Below, in pieces: positions 43,948 through 51,120 of a stretch of 64,000 nucleotides of DNA. The notes below the pieces were generated by a model, which saw nothing but the letters and a program-made list of their open reading frames with translations, made no database searches and was not told the DNA's origin. The position numbers and the translations under genes are program-made. The DNA is from an uncultured Alphaproteobacteria bacterium (GTDB taxonomy: Bacteria; Pseudomonadota; Alphaproteobacteria; Rhodospirillales; Rhodospirillaceae), in the NCBI GenBank assembly GCA_900079695.1, contig LT599022.1, positions 78,222 through 142,221 on the forward strand, read 5' to 3'. How positions within the stretch are numbered: the stretch's first letter is position 1; each line of letters opens with the position of its first letter.

Positions 43948-45918
43948 ATGCGCAAGGGGCTGGTCGCGCTGATGCTCGGGGTCGCGGTGGCGCTCGGCGC
44001 GCCGGTGGCGTTCGCCGCCGAACGCGCGCCGCTGCTGCTCGAAGGCAAGAAGACCCTCTATCAGCGCGTGCTCACCCGCCCGGGCGCGGTGCTGAAGCGC
44101 TCGCCCGGCGACGGCCCGGGCGCGGCGCAACCGGCGCTGACGCGGTTCTACGTCTACGATCGCAAGACCGTCGGCAAGACCGAATGGCTCGAAGTCGGCC
44201 TCACCAGCCGCGGCCGCACCGACGGCTGGCTCTCCGCCGACTTTACTTTGCCGTGGAAGCAGCAGCTCGCGCTCGCCTTCACCAATCCGGCGGGGCGCGA
44301 CCGCGCGCTGCTGTTCCGCAGCCGCGCCGATCTGAACGGCCTGCTCGAAGCCGACGACCCCGGCAAGGCCGAAGCGCCGCTCCGCAAGGCGGCGCTGGCG
44401 GGCCAGCCGGCGCCGCAGGTGGTCTCGATCGAGCCCGCGACCTACGTCGACATCACCAAGAACTTCTACCTGCTGCCGATTCTCTCGGCCGAGGAGACCT
44501 TCACCGGCACCGGCCATCGTGCGCGGGTGCTGGAGATCGCTTCGGTGTCGAAGCAGGACGACGCCAAACCCGGCGGCAAGCCCGCCGACCCGACCCCGGC
44601 GCTGCGCAACTTCCGCGCCGCGGTGGTGTTCGTGATCGACACCACGATCTCCATGGGGCCATACATCGACCGCACCCGCGAGGCGGTGAAGCGCATCACC
44701 GAACGGGTCGAGAAGGCCGGGATCGCCGATCGCGTGCGCTTCGGCCTGGTCGCCTACCGCTCCAACCTCGAGGCCGCACCGAAGCTCGAATACACCTCGA
44801 AGCTCTACGCCGACCCGGAACAGGTGAAGTCGGGCAAGGAATTCCTGGAGAAGGTCGCGGCGGTCAAGCCCGCCACCGTCTCCACCCCGCGCTTCTCGGA
44901 GGACGCCTACGCGGGGGTGATGACCGCGCTCAACGACGTCGCCTGGAACAACTTCGGCGGCCGCTACGTCGTCCTGATCACCGACGCGGGCGCGCTCAAG
45001 GGCAACGATCCGCTCTCCTCCACCATGCTCGACGCGCCGCAGGTCAAGCTCGAAGCCCAGCATCGCGGCGTCGCGATCTACGCGATGCACCTCAAGACCC
45101 CCGAGGGCAAGGCCAACCACGCGGAGGCGGAGGCGCAGTACAAGGAACTCTCCAGCCATCCCCTGGTGCCGCGGCCGCTCTACTACGACGTGCCGGTGGG
45201 CGCGGTGGACGCCTACGGCCGGATCGTCGACAGCCTCGGCGACGCCATCGTCGCCCAGGTCAACGCCGCCTACCGCGGCGACGCCACGCCCGGCGCGGCC
45301 CGCACCTCCGACCCCGAATATCTCAAGGGCGCGGACAATCCCGCCGACCGCATCAAACTCGATACCGCGATGCTCGGCCACGCGATGCAACTCGCCTACC
45401 TCGGCCGCGTCGAGGGCACCCAGGCGCCGCCGCTGTTCAAGGCGTGGATCTCCGACCGTTCGCTCGCCCAGCCCGAAGTACCGACCACCGAGGTGCGGGT
45501 GCTGCTGACCCGCAATCAGCTCTCCGACATGCAGCAGGTGCTGAAGGGCATCGCCGAGGCCGGGCAGGCGGCGCAGCTCGCGCCCGCCGACTTCTTCTCG
45601 CGGATGCGCTCGGTCGCCGCCACCCTCGGCCGCGACCCCAACGCCGTCAACGATCCCAAGGCCGCCAAGCTCGCCGATCTCGGTCTGCTCGGCGAATACC
45701 TCGACGATCTGCCGTACCGCTCGAAGATCCTCGATCTCGACCAGCAGACGTGGTCGTCGTGGTCGATCGCCCAACAGCAGGCGTTCCTCGACGAAATCAA
45801 CCGCAAGCTCCGCCTCTACCAGATCATCCACGACGACGTCGACCGCTGGGTCGCCCTCGATACCGGCGCCGACCCCGGCGAAGCCGTCGCCGCCGTGCCG
45901 CTGGACGCGCTGCCGTGA
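43948..45918 (+). CDS. Exported VWA-domain protein
   Basis: 656-residue periplasmic protein with a signal peptide (VALMLGVAVALGAPVAFA). An SH3-like region follows (YQRVLTRPGAVLKRSP to GRTDGWLSADF, about 35-105), then a VWA domain from about 226 whose metal site reads VIDTTISM, with VLITDAGALKG later. The C-terminal ~250 residues are helical with no known motif. AGGAGG lies eight bases before the ATG. As last gene of the srf-like run it could be the extracytoplasmic partner of the two membrane SrfA-like proteins. Confidence 0.78.
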   Translation: MRKGLVALMLGVAVALGAPVAFAAERAPLLLEGKKTLYQRVLTRPGAVLKRSPGDGPGAAQPALTRFYVYDRKTVGKTEWLEVGLTSRGRTDGWLSADFTLPWKQQLALAFTNPAGRDRALLFRSRADLNGLLEADDPGKAEAPLRKAALAGQPAPQVVSIEPATYVDITKNFYLLPILSAEETFTGTGHRARVLEIASVSKQDDAKPGGKPADPTPALRNFRAAVVFVIDTTISMGPYIDRTREAVKRITERVEKAGIADRVRFGLVAYRSNLEAAPKLEYTSKLYADPEQVKSGKEFLEKVAAVKPATVSTPRFSEDAYAGVMTALNDVAWNNFGGRYVVLITDAGALKGNDPLSSTMLDAPQVKLEAQHRGVAIYAMHLKTPEGKANHAEAEAQYKELSSHPLVPRPLYYDVPVGAVDAYGRIVDSLGDAIVAQVNAAYRGDATPGAARTSDPEYLKGADNPADRIKLDTAMLGHAMQLAYLGRVEGTQAPPLFKAWISDRSLAQPEVPTTEVRVLLTRNQLSDMQQVLKGIAEAGQAAQLAPADFFSRMRSVAATLGRDPNAVNDPKAAKLADLGLLGEYLDDLPYRSKILDLDQQTWSSWSIAQQQAFLDEINRKLRLYQIIHDDVDRWVALDTGADPGEAVAAVPLDALP

Positions 45919-46245
45919 TCGCGGGGCGGGCGGGAAAACCAGGCGTGGGCTCCGCCCACACCCGCCGAGGGCCTCGGGCCCTTGGATCCCGTTCCCGGTC
46001 TTCCGCCGCGCGGCGGCTGGCATCCGTCACGTCGCGTGAGGATTCGGTCCCGCTTCGCGGAAAAATCAGTGAACGGGTACACAGGGTCCACGGCCCTGTG
46101 CGGGGTCCGGGGGGCGAATAAGCCCAATAATCCCCGCAGATTCGTGAGGCTATAATAGCACAGCCGGGCTGATTTCGCAAGGCGAAGCCGGGGCACGAAT
46201 CGAAGAGGGGAAAAGGGCGTGGCGCCAATGACTTAGAAGCGAGAA
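45919..46245. other. Intergenic junction between srf-like operon and plasmid-derived island
   Basis: No gene. The left 120 bases are GC-rich with several short inverted repeats. Beyond about 46090 base composition changes, and a TATAAT hexamer occurs at about 46154 without a clear -35. This is the visible transition from native GC-rich DNA to the plasmid-like segment. No tRNA or obvious attachment repeat was found. Confidence 0.5.
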
Positions 46246-46302
46246 GGCCGCCAAATCGAGCGATTTAGCGGCCTGCTACTGAGGTAAAAAGAATGTTTGG
46301 CG
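46246..46302 (-). ncRNA. Candidate antisense countertranscript RNA of repC (ctRNA/RepE-like)
   Basis: On the minus strand a promoter is followed by about 57 bases ending in a strong hairpin (GGCCGCTAAATC / GATTTGGCGGCC, 46246-46273) and a pyrimidine-rich tail. In repABC plasmids a small antisense RNA of about this size, encoded opposite the leader of repC, represses repC translation; the position and architecture here match. It supports a repABC origin for the adjacent gene. Confidence 0.65.
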
Positions 46303-46308
46303 ACTTCT

Positions 46309-46338
46309 TTTTTACCCTGTAGCGGACCGCAGTGTCAA
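46309..46338 (-). promoter_or_regulatory. Promoter of the antisense RNA
   Basis: On the minus strand, a perfect -35 TTGACA (plus 46333-46338) is separated by 18 bases from TAAAAA (plus 46309-46314). It is the best sigma-70-type promoter in the region and points away from repC, into the hairpin-terminated antisense transcript. On the plus strand the same stretch forms an inverted repeat GGTAAAAAGAA/TTCTTTTTTACC in the repC leader. Confidence 0.6.
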
Positions 46339-46415
46339 CGGGAAAGCCTGCTTTTCCGAACGCCTCGATTCGGCTTTTTTTCCTTCCGTCGTCACGCCCT
46401 CCTTGAGGAGGGACA

Positions 46416-47147
46416 ATGCCTTGCGACACGTCGATTCGGCGCGAACTGCTGCGTTTGCTGCCCGAGGTGGGCCACACATTCAATCTCGGGAGGGCGGCAC
46501 TCCGATACCTGTCATGGTTGATTGAGAACTGCACCCGCGCCGAGGACTGGGAACCCGGCGCTCGCGCCGTGGTGTATGCCAACGTCGGCGACCTCGCCGC
46601 GCGATACCCCGGCCGCGTCAGCGTCCGGCAAATCAACACCTACGACCGCGAAATCATCGCCGTCCTCGATCTACCGGATGCACGCAGCGGCAACGGCCGC
46701 CGCTATGCGCAACGCGATCCAATTACCGGCCGGATCGTCCACGCCTTCGGCTTCGAGTTGACCGGCATCGCCGAGAAGCTGCCGAAGCTGCGCAAGGAGA
46801 AGGCGAAGCTGGACGCCGCCGAGGCGGAACGCCGTCAGCGGAAACGGCTGCTCACGATCGAGCGCGCCCGGGTGCGGCGGTTGCTGGTGGCGGTGCAATC
46901 GTTGCACCAGGTGCCGCAGGCCGACCGCGACCATGCCGCCGAGATCGCCGCGCCGATCGCCGAGCGCGTCACTGCGCGCCAGCTCGCCGACGTGCGCGAA
47001 CTCGAAGCCCTGATCGTCGTCGCGCAGCGCGTCGCACGGGAGCTTGAGGCCCTGTTGCTGACGGGGAAAACCTGTGGATCGGACGTGAAAACTTCCGACG
47101 CGTCGGAAGAAAACTGCCGACACTTACAAAAAGAACTTAACCTATAA
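46416..47147 (+). CDS. repC: RepC-like replication initiator, N-terminal part
   Basis: 243 codons matching the N-terminal two-thirds of RepC, the initiator of alphaproteobacterial repABC plasmids: CDTSIRRELLRLLPEVGHTF, VVYANVGDLAARYPGRVS with an HTH-like region, GRIVHAFGFELTGIAEKL, then a Lys/Arg-rich helix and the low-complexity linker ending HLQKELNL. It stops at a TAA (47145-47147); the same frame continues without interruption as the C-terminal domain. No repA or repB lies upstream. A TTGAGGAGGGA ribosome site precedes the ATG. Probably inactive or only part of a split initiator. Confidence 0.78.
   Translation: MPCDTSIRRELLRLLPEVGHTFNLGRAALRYLSWLIENCTRAEDWEPGARAVVYANVGDLAARYPGRVSVRQINTYDREIIAVLDLPDARSGNGRRYAQRDPITGRIVHAFGFELTGIAEKLPKLRKEKAKLDAAEAERRQRKRLLTIERARVRRLLVAVQSLHQVPQADRDHAAEIAAPIAERVTARQLADVRELEALIVVAQRVARELEALLLTGKTCGSDVKTSDASEENCRHLQKELNL
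47092..47109. repeat. Perfect palindrome in repC (possible origin element)
   Basis: 18-base perfect palindrome CTTCCGACGCGTCGGAAG within the AT-richer linker section of repC. In repABC plasmids the replication origin lies inside repC, in an AT-rich stretch with dyad symmetry. The placement fits, but function is inferred only. Confidence 0.5.
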
Positions 47148-47735
47148 ACACCCCTTACGGGGTGCTGTAGTCCCGAGGGGGAGACAGCCGCGCGAAAGCC
47201 CGCCGGGTCGGTGCGCGAAACGCGCTCCGCCGGGCTTTCGCGGAGGGAGCGGGCGGTATGGCCCGAGCCCGACGCCGATGCAGCCGAATATCGCGGCCCC
47301 GCCTTCATGCCCCCCGAAGCCACGGGGGCCTACATGGTTTCCCCCGTCGTCGCTCTTGCCGCGGCGTCCGATCGCTTCCGCGCCCACATTCCCGCCGGTT
47401 GCCGCCGCCCATCGGTCGGCGACATCGAGGAGGCTGCGCGGAGCTTGTGGGCCGAGGTTGATGTGGGGGTGTGGGCTTGGCGACAGGCTTGCGAGCTGAT
47501 CGGCGCTTACCCCGCCGCGCTCTGCCTGCTGATCGCGGACCGCCGCACCGCCGAAGGCGAGGTGTCGTCGATCGGCGGCTACTTCCTCAACTCGATCCGA
47601 CGCGCACCGGCCGGAAAGCTCCACCTCGACCGCTCGATACGCGCACTCGCCAATCCCCGCGCCGCCGAGGAGCGCGCGGCCATCCGGGGATTTTATGCGG
47701 CCGAGGCCGGAAGCGGGGTGCGCTATGACGCATGA
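47148..47735 (+). pseudogene. repC: RepC C-terminal part, separated by an in-frame TAA
   Basis: Same reading frame as the upstream RepC segment, continuing directly after one TAA codon. It contains the RepC C-terminal domain: VDVGVWAWRQACELIGAYPAAL, LLIADRRTAEGEVSSIGGYF and NSIRRAPAGKL resemble the conserved region that ends in a glycine-rich GGYLRxLTRRA-type motif in intact RepC. A GTG at 47211 could restart translation. A small CACCCC/GGGGTG hairpin lies right after the stop. Most likely a nonsense-disrupted repC in integrated plasmid DNA. Confidence 0.65.
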
Positions 47736-47754
47736 GCGCGCCAGGACAGCCCGA

Positions 47755-47824
47755 GTTTCAAAAAGTTGCACGATGTTTAACGGTTCTGTGGCTTCGGTTT
47801 CACGAAGTTGCATGAAATTTAACG
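47755..47824 (+). repeat. Two 28-bp iteron-like direct repeats
   Basis: Copies at 47755-47782 and 47797-47824 agree at 23 of 28 positions and share the cores GTTTCA, AAGTTGCA and TTTAACG; the period is 42 bases (four helical turns). They lie just after repC. The inner 10-mer AAAAGTTGCA reappears inverted, twice, at the antitoxin promoter (50013-50042). No gene is recognisable here, although a minus-strand frame crosses it. Confidence 0.65.
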
Positions 47825-47861
47825 ATTTTCCTCCCGCCGCAGCGGCCCGACCGCCTGCAAG

Positions 47862-47911
47862 CCTAAGGGGCTCCGCCCCTCGCGCGGGGAAGGGCCAAGC
47901 GCCGCTTCGCG
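47862..47911 (+). repeat. Dispersed ~50-bp repeat, copy 1
   Basis: GC-rich element containing AGGGGC/GCCCCT dyad symmetry and ending CCAAGCGCCGCTTCGCG. A closely similar copy lies at 50992-51043, flanking the cargo genes between repC and the CRISPR array in the same orientation. It is part of a 342-base stretch without a supported gene (47736-48077). Confidence 0.6.
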
Positions 47912-48077
47912 TCGTGAACACCCCGGTCTCCCCACCCTTCCTACGCCTTCGGCTCCGTGCAGGGCGGGCGATCCCCCTCCGGGGTGTTCAGCCCTTCCCC
48001 TTGCTACCCCCGAGTGGACGACGGGGAAAAGGTCGCGCCGAGGGATGGTCCCGAGGCGCATGCGGGAGAAACTGAGA

Positions 48078-48320
48078 ATGCCGGTACTGACCGAAGAAGA
48101 AATTCTGGCGTGTGTCAAAGCTCGCGACAAAGGCTGTGAAGATGCCGCCGCCCTTCAGGTGGGAAGCGAATTTTCCGGCGCAGCTCCCGCAGGCATGAAG
48201 CGTGGCTATCGTTACGGCACGCCCGAGATGGACTTCTACATCGACGGATACCTGAGCGGCCTCGATGACGTTCACGTCTCGACGGACCTGAACAACATCA
48301 TCATCGAAATCAAACGCTGA
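48078..48320 (+). CDS. Hypothetical acidic protein (80 aa)
   Basis: Small acidic protein of unknown family, starting MPVLTEEEILACVKARDKGC and ending DLNNIIIEIKR. In-frame starts also exist at 48060 and 48045; ATG 48078 has GGGAG about ten bases upstream. Codon use and GC are lower than in the native region, in keeping with mobile DNA. It is followed at short distance by three more small plasmid/phage-type genes. Confidence 0.5.
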   Translation: MPVLTEEEILACVKARDKGCEDAAALQVGSEFSGAAPAGMKRGYRYGTPEMDFYIDGYLSGLDDVHVSTDLNNIIIEIKR

Positions 48321-48382
48321 CCCCACACCGAGAAGGGGTCGGAAGGCCCCTTTCTCCCGTCGTCAAGTCCAGGAGAAAGACC

Positions 48383-48613
48383 GTGAACAAGGACCGCCGG
48401 AGCCGCTTGAGCGAGATCCGCGAGCAGCTTTCCACCCTCGCCGAGGCCATCCAGGATATCTGCGCCGAAGAACAGGAGGCGTTCGACAATCTGCCCGATA
48501 GTTTCCAGGGCAGGGAGCGCGGCGACGCCATGCAGACGGCCATCGACAGCATGGAGAATGCCGCCTCGGGCGTCGAGGACGCCATCGGTGAACTCCAGAA
48601 CGTGGAGGGCTGA
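48383..48613 (+). CDS. Hypothetical small coiled-coil protein (76 aa)
   Basis: 76 residues, predicted almost entirely helical with heptad-like hydrophobics (LSEIREQLSTLAEAIQDICA, MENAASGVEDAIGELQNV). The GTG at 48383 is preceded by AGGAGAAAGACC, a good ribosome site. Similar short helical proteins are common on phages and conjugative elements. Function unknown; probably cotranscribed with the next gene, 4 bases away. Confidence 0.6.
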   Translation: MNKDRRSRLSEIREQLSTLAEAIQDICAEEQEAFDNLPDSFQGRERGDAMQTAIDSMENAASGVEDAIGELQNVEG

Positions 48614-48617
48614 GGCG

Positions 48618-48950
48618 ATGACCAACAGGTTCTTGCTGGAAAGCCAGCACATCGACGAACTCAAGGCGGCGCAGACCGGCAGCATTCTCTCCGATTCCGC
48701 TCTTACGCTGTACGGCGATCTCAACCTTGATCTGATCCAGGACGCACTGGCGATCGCCGCCACGCCTTTCCCTCACGCCCGCATTTCTTTCCTCGAAGAA
48801 ACGTTGCGGCTGATCGCCAGGGGTCGCGAGGTTCGGCGCGACGATGGCACTACCGAGATGGTGGACATCGACGATCCCGCCAAGGTCGCTGCGGACGCGC
48901 TCGCCGCTGGCGCGACTGCACACTCATGCCGGAGGCCCGGCGATGAATAA
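48618..48950 (+). CDS. Hypothetical protein (110 aa)
   Basis: 110-residue protein, starting MTNRFLLESQHIDELKAAQT, with no recognised domain. Its ATG follows the previous stop by 4 bases and its own stop overlaps the ATG of the methyltransferase, so the three genes form one translationally linked unit. Composition is ordinary and soluble. The link to a methyltransferase hints at DNA modification or phage-type functions, but nothing more can be said. Confidence 0.6.
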   Translation: MTNRFLLESQHIDELKAAQTGSILSDSALTLYGDLNLDLIQDALAIAATPFPHARISFLEETLRLIARGREVRRDDGTTEMVDIDDPAKVAADALAAGATAHSCRRPGDE

Positions 48951-49833
48951 GCCTCCGTTCCTCCTCGGCGCTGAGTACGTCGGGATGCCCTCCGGCCTCA
49001 TTCTCCCGGAGCACGTCGTCCGGGCGCAGGTCACGCAACAGGCCAAGCCGAAGGCCGTGGATTTCTTTGCGGGAGCCGGGGGATTTTCCCTCGGCTTCAT
49101 CCAGGCCGGTTACGAAGTCGTCGCGGCCGTCGAGTGGGATGTGTCCGCAGTCATCACCTACATGATGAACCTGTGCCGGGATGGCGAAGTGACCATGCAT
49201 TACGTGGAACCGTCCGATCGCAAGCGGATGGAAAAGGAGCTACGGAAGTCATATCGGCGTCAGGGAATCAGGTTCGACGCCGCCGGAGGGTTGTCGCAGA
49301 GCAGCAAACTGCGGCTCGACAACATCTTTCACGCGGGTTCCGGCTGGATCGCGCGCGAGCCGGCCACGACGCCGGGCGTGAAACACATCTTCGTCGGCGA
49401 CGTGCGGAAGCTCACGAGCAACCGAATTCTCGAAGCAATCGGTCTGGGCGTCGGTGAACTCGATACCATCTGCGGCGGACCTCCGTGCCAGGGCTTCAGC
49501 CGGGCGGGGAAGCAGGATGTCATGGACCCGCGCAACAGCCTCGTCTTCGAATACGCCCGCTTCATCGTCGAGATGCGGCCCAAGACCCTGGTGATGGAAG
49601 AAGCACCCGCGATCCTTGACATGGTGACGCCGGAAGGCGTGCCGGTGGTCGAAACCTTCTGTCGCATTCTCGAAGATGGCGGATTTGCGGGGCTGGACGC
49701 GCTCAAGCGGTCGATCGCTCACCAGACCGGGGCGGTCGGGCTGTTGCGCGGAAAGGCCAAGAAAGCCGCTTCCGAACGGCCACAGCCCGAGGCCACGCCC
49801 TCGGCGCAGATCGACATGTTCGAGGTGGTATGA
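48943..49833 (+). CDS. C5-cytosine DNA methyltransferase, short/atypical
   Basis: 296-residue protein with the S-adenosylmethionine motif I DFFAGAGGFSLGFIQAGYEV and catalytic motif IV GGPPCQGFSRAG (Cys near residue 181). Motif VI, normally ENV, reads VMEEAPAIL. Motifs VIII to X are not recognisable; the last 50 residues are a low-complexity tail. It is therefore short for a complete C5 methyltransferase and may be a phage-type solitary enzyme or a decayed one. No restriction endonuclease is adjacent. The ATG overlaps the upstream stop, and its TGA overlaps the next small ORF. Confidence 0.8.
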   Translation: MNKPPFLLGAEYVGMPSGLILPEHVVRAQVTQQAKPKAVDFFAGAGGFSLGFIQAGYEVVAAVEWDVSAVITYMMNLCRDGEVTMHYVEPSDRKRMEKELRKSYRRQGIRFDAAGGLSQSSKLRLDNIFHAGSGWIAREPATTPGVKHIFVGDVRKLTSNRILEAIGLGVGELDTICGGPPCQGFSRAGKQDVMDPRNSLVFEYARFIVEMRPKTLVMEEAPAILDMVTPEGVPVVETFCRILEDGGFAGLDALKRSIAHQTGAVGLLRGKAKKAASERPQPEATPSAQIDMFEVV

Positions 49834-50000
49834 TGGGCGAAATAAAGACTCTCCTCGAACTCTCCCTCGCCGACTGGACCGTGACGGAAACCCGCGTTGT
49901 TGGCGGCGGCAATACCGCCAAGCGCGAAGCCATCTTGACCAACTTCGAGCCTCTGCCTTTGCTCGCGGCGTGTGATCCGGTTCGGATGTCCGCATCATAG
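49830..50000 (+). CDS. Short unknown ORF (56 aa), possibly a truncated gene
   Basis: 56 residues starting MMGEIKTLLELSLADWTVTE, with its ATG overlapping the methyltransferase stop (ATGA), which favours translation. No domain recognised; it ends abruptly just before the antitoxin promoter and may be the remnant of a longer gene cut during rearrangement. Confidence 0.4.
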   Translation: MMGEIKTLLELSLADWTVTETRVVGGGNTAKREAILTNFEPLPLLAACDPVRMSAS

Positions 50001-50012
50001 GGGGAGGGGAAG

Positions 50013-50050
50013 TGCAACTTTTTGCCCCGAACTGCAACTTTTCCTATGTT
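50013..50050 (+). promoter_or_regulatory. Promoter and repeat operator of the toxin-antitoxin pair
   Basis: TTGCCC (50022-50027), 17 bases, then TATGTT (50045-50050) form a plausible sigma-70 promoter. Two identical boxes TGCAACTTTT lie at 50013-50022 and 50033-50042, 20 bases (two turns) apart, the second inside the promoter spacer. This is the usual layout for repression by the antitoxin or the complex. Confidence 0.6.
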
Positions 50051-50104
50051 ACTTTTCGTCGTGCAGGCACGAGCTCCTACACGACACGCACACGGAGGTT
50101 TGGT

Positions 50105-50353
50105 ATGCCCGATCTCGACTTCAGCAAGTTGGGGACCATGAGCGACGCCGAAGAATGCCGGTTCATGGCCGCGTTCACTCGCGAGATCGAGGCCGATCGC
50201 GGCGAGGAAGCAGAGCGCCGCCTTGCCGCCGGTCGGGCGATCTACTATGCCGACGATCGATATCGCGACGCCTTGGTGAAAGAGTTGCCGGACGGCAGCC
50301 GCCAGCTCGTCACGTTCGAGGGCGACACCGAAGTTTTCATCCGGAATCTGTGA
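50105..50353 (+). CDS. Presumed antitoxin of the zeta-like toxin (82 aa)
   Basis: 82-residue acidic protein (MPDLDFSKLGTMSDAEECRF ... VTFEGDTEVFIRNL). GGAGG lies a few bases before the ATG. Its TGA overlaps the ATG of the P-loop kinase-like gene, the coupling usual for antitoxin-toxin pairs. It does not resemble the classic epsilon antitoxin; assignment rests on size, order and charge. A repeat-flanked promoter sits 55 bases upstream. Confidence 0.6.
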   Translation: MPDLDFSKLGTMSDAEECRFMAAFTREIEADRGEEAERRLAAGRAIYYADDRYRDALVKELPDGSRQLVTFEGDTEVFIRNL

Positions 50354-50952
50354 TGCGCCCTCAAGTCTGGATCGTCGCCGGTCCGAACGGGAGCGGGAAA
50401 ACGACGTTCACCCGCCGTCACCTTGCAGGTCGGCTGCCCGTCGTAAATCCTGACGAGATCGCACGGGAGATCGAGCCGTCTCGCCCGGAAGCTCCGGACG
50501 TTGCCCTGAGGGCCGGGCGTGCGGCGATTGCCCGTCGCCGCCAGTTCCTCGCCGCCAAGGAGAACTTCGCAATCGAGACGACGTTCTCGGGCAACAGCGA
50601 ACTCGCGTTCATGCGAGAGGCCAAGGCTTCCGGGTACAAGGTGAATCTCTTCTTCGTCGCCACGGTATCCCCGCTGGTTTCCGCTGGCCGCGTAGCTGGC
50701 CGCGTAGAGGACGGCGGGCATTTCGTGGCGAGTCGAGATATCGAACGGCGATACTACCGCAGCCTCGAAAACCTCGCCGAAGGCGTGGCGTTGGCCGATC
50801 GCGCGTGGCTCATCGACAATTCGAGCAGGCGACCGCGCCTGGTCGCCACCTTGGAGCAAGGTCGCGAGAAGGCGTCGTCAATCAATCTGCCGAGATGGGT
50901 TCAGGCGGCAAAAATCCCGGCTCTCGAACACGGGATGGGAATGGGCTACTGA
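50353..50952 (+). CDS. Zeta-toxin-like P-loop kinase
   Basis: 199-residue zeta-toxin-family protein. Walker A is WIVAGPNGSGKTTFTRRHL near the N-terminus; NPDEIAREI and NFAIETTFSGNS correspond to the substrate-binding Asp and the region after it in zeta toxins. Known zeta toxins phosphorylate UDP-N-acetylglucosamine and block cell-wall synthesis. It is translationally coupled to the small gene upstream. Also resembles predicted ABC-type ATPases of unknown role, so toxicity is inferred. Confidence 0.7.
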   Translation: MRPQVWIVAGPNGSGKTTFTRRHLAGRLPVVNPDEIAREIEPSRPEAPDVALRAGRAAIARRRQFLAAKENFAIETTFSGNSELAFMREAKASGYKVNLFFVATVSPLVSAGRVAGRVEDGGHFVASRDIERRYYRSLENLAEGVALADRAWLIDNSSRRPRLVATLEQGREKASSINLPRWVQAAKIPALEHGMGMGY

Positions 50953-50991
50953 GCGCCAGATGTTCGCTCAGTAGCCCCCAATAACACCAGG

Positions 50992-51043
50992 ACCAAGGGG
51001 CCTTGCGCCCCTCGCGCGAGGAACAGCCAAGCGCCGCTTCGCG
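50992..51043 (+). repeat. Dispersed ~50-bp repeat, copy 2
   Basis: Second copy of the element at 47862-47911 (shared end CCAAGCGCCGCTTCGCG, shared AGGGGC/GCCCCT core). It lies between the zeta-like toxin and the CRISPR array, about 80 bases before the first repeat. Confidence 0.6.
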
Positions 51044-51120
51044 CCCGTAGCCCAGATAGCAAGTGACCAGCCGTTCCTCAATGCCACTTCCCAGGCAGCC
51101 TGAGGTCGTCCGAAACGCCC

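Noticed and set aside
46090..46415. tRNA gene or integrase attachment site at the island boundary
   Set aside because: The hairpins here were first suspected as tRNA-like, but they fit the repC leader/antisense RNA; no cloverleaf and no integrase gene were found.
47142..47921. 259-codon minus-strand frame across the RepC C-terminal segment and direct repeats
   Set aside because: Antisense to the RepC C-terminal domain; the repeated LNFMQLRETE/LNIVQLFETR text simply reflects the 28-bp direct repeats.
46416..51000. Prophage
   Set aside because: The small genes and methyltransferase are phage-like, but there are no structural, terminase, lysis or integrase genes; repC and ctRNA point to a plasmid source.
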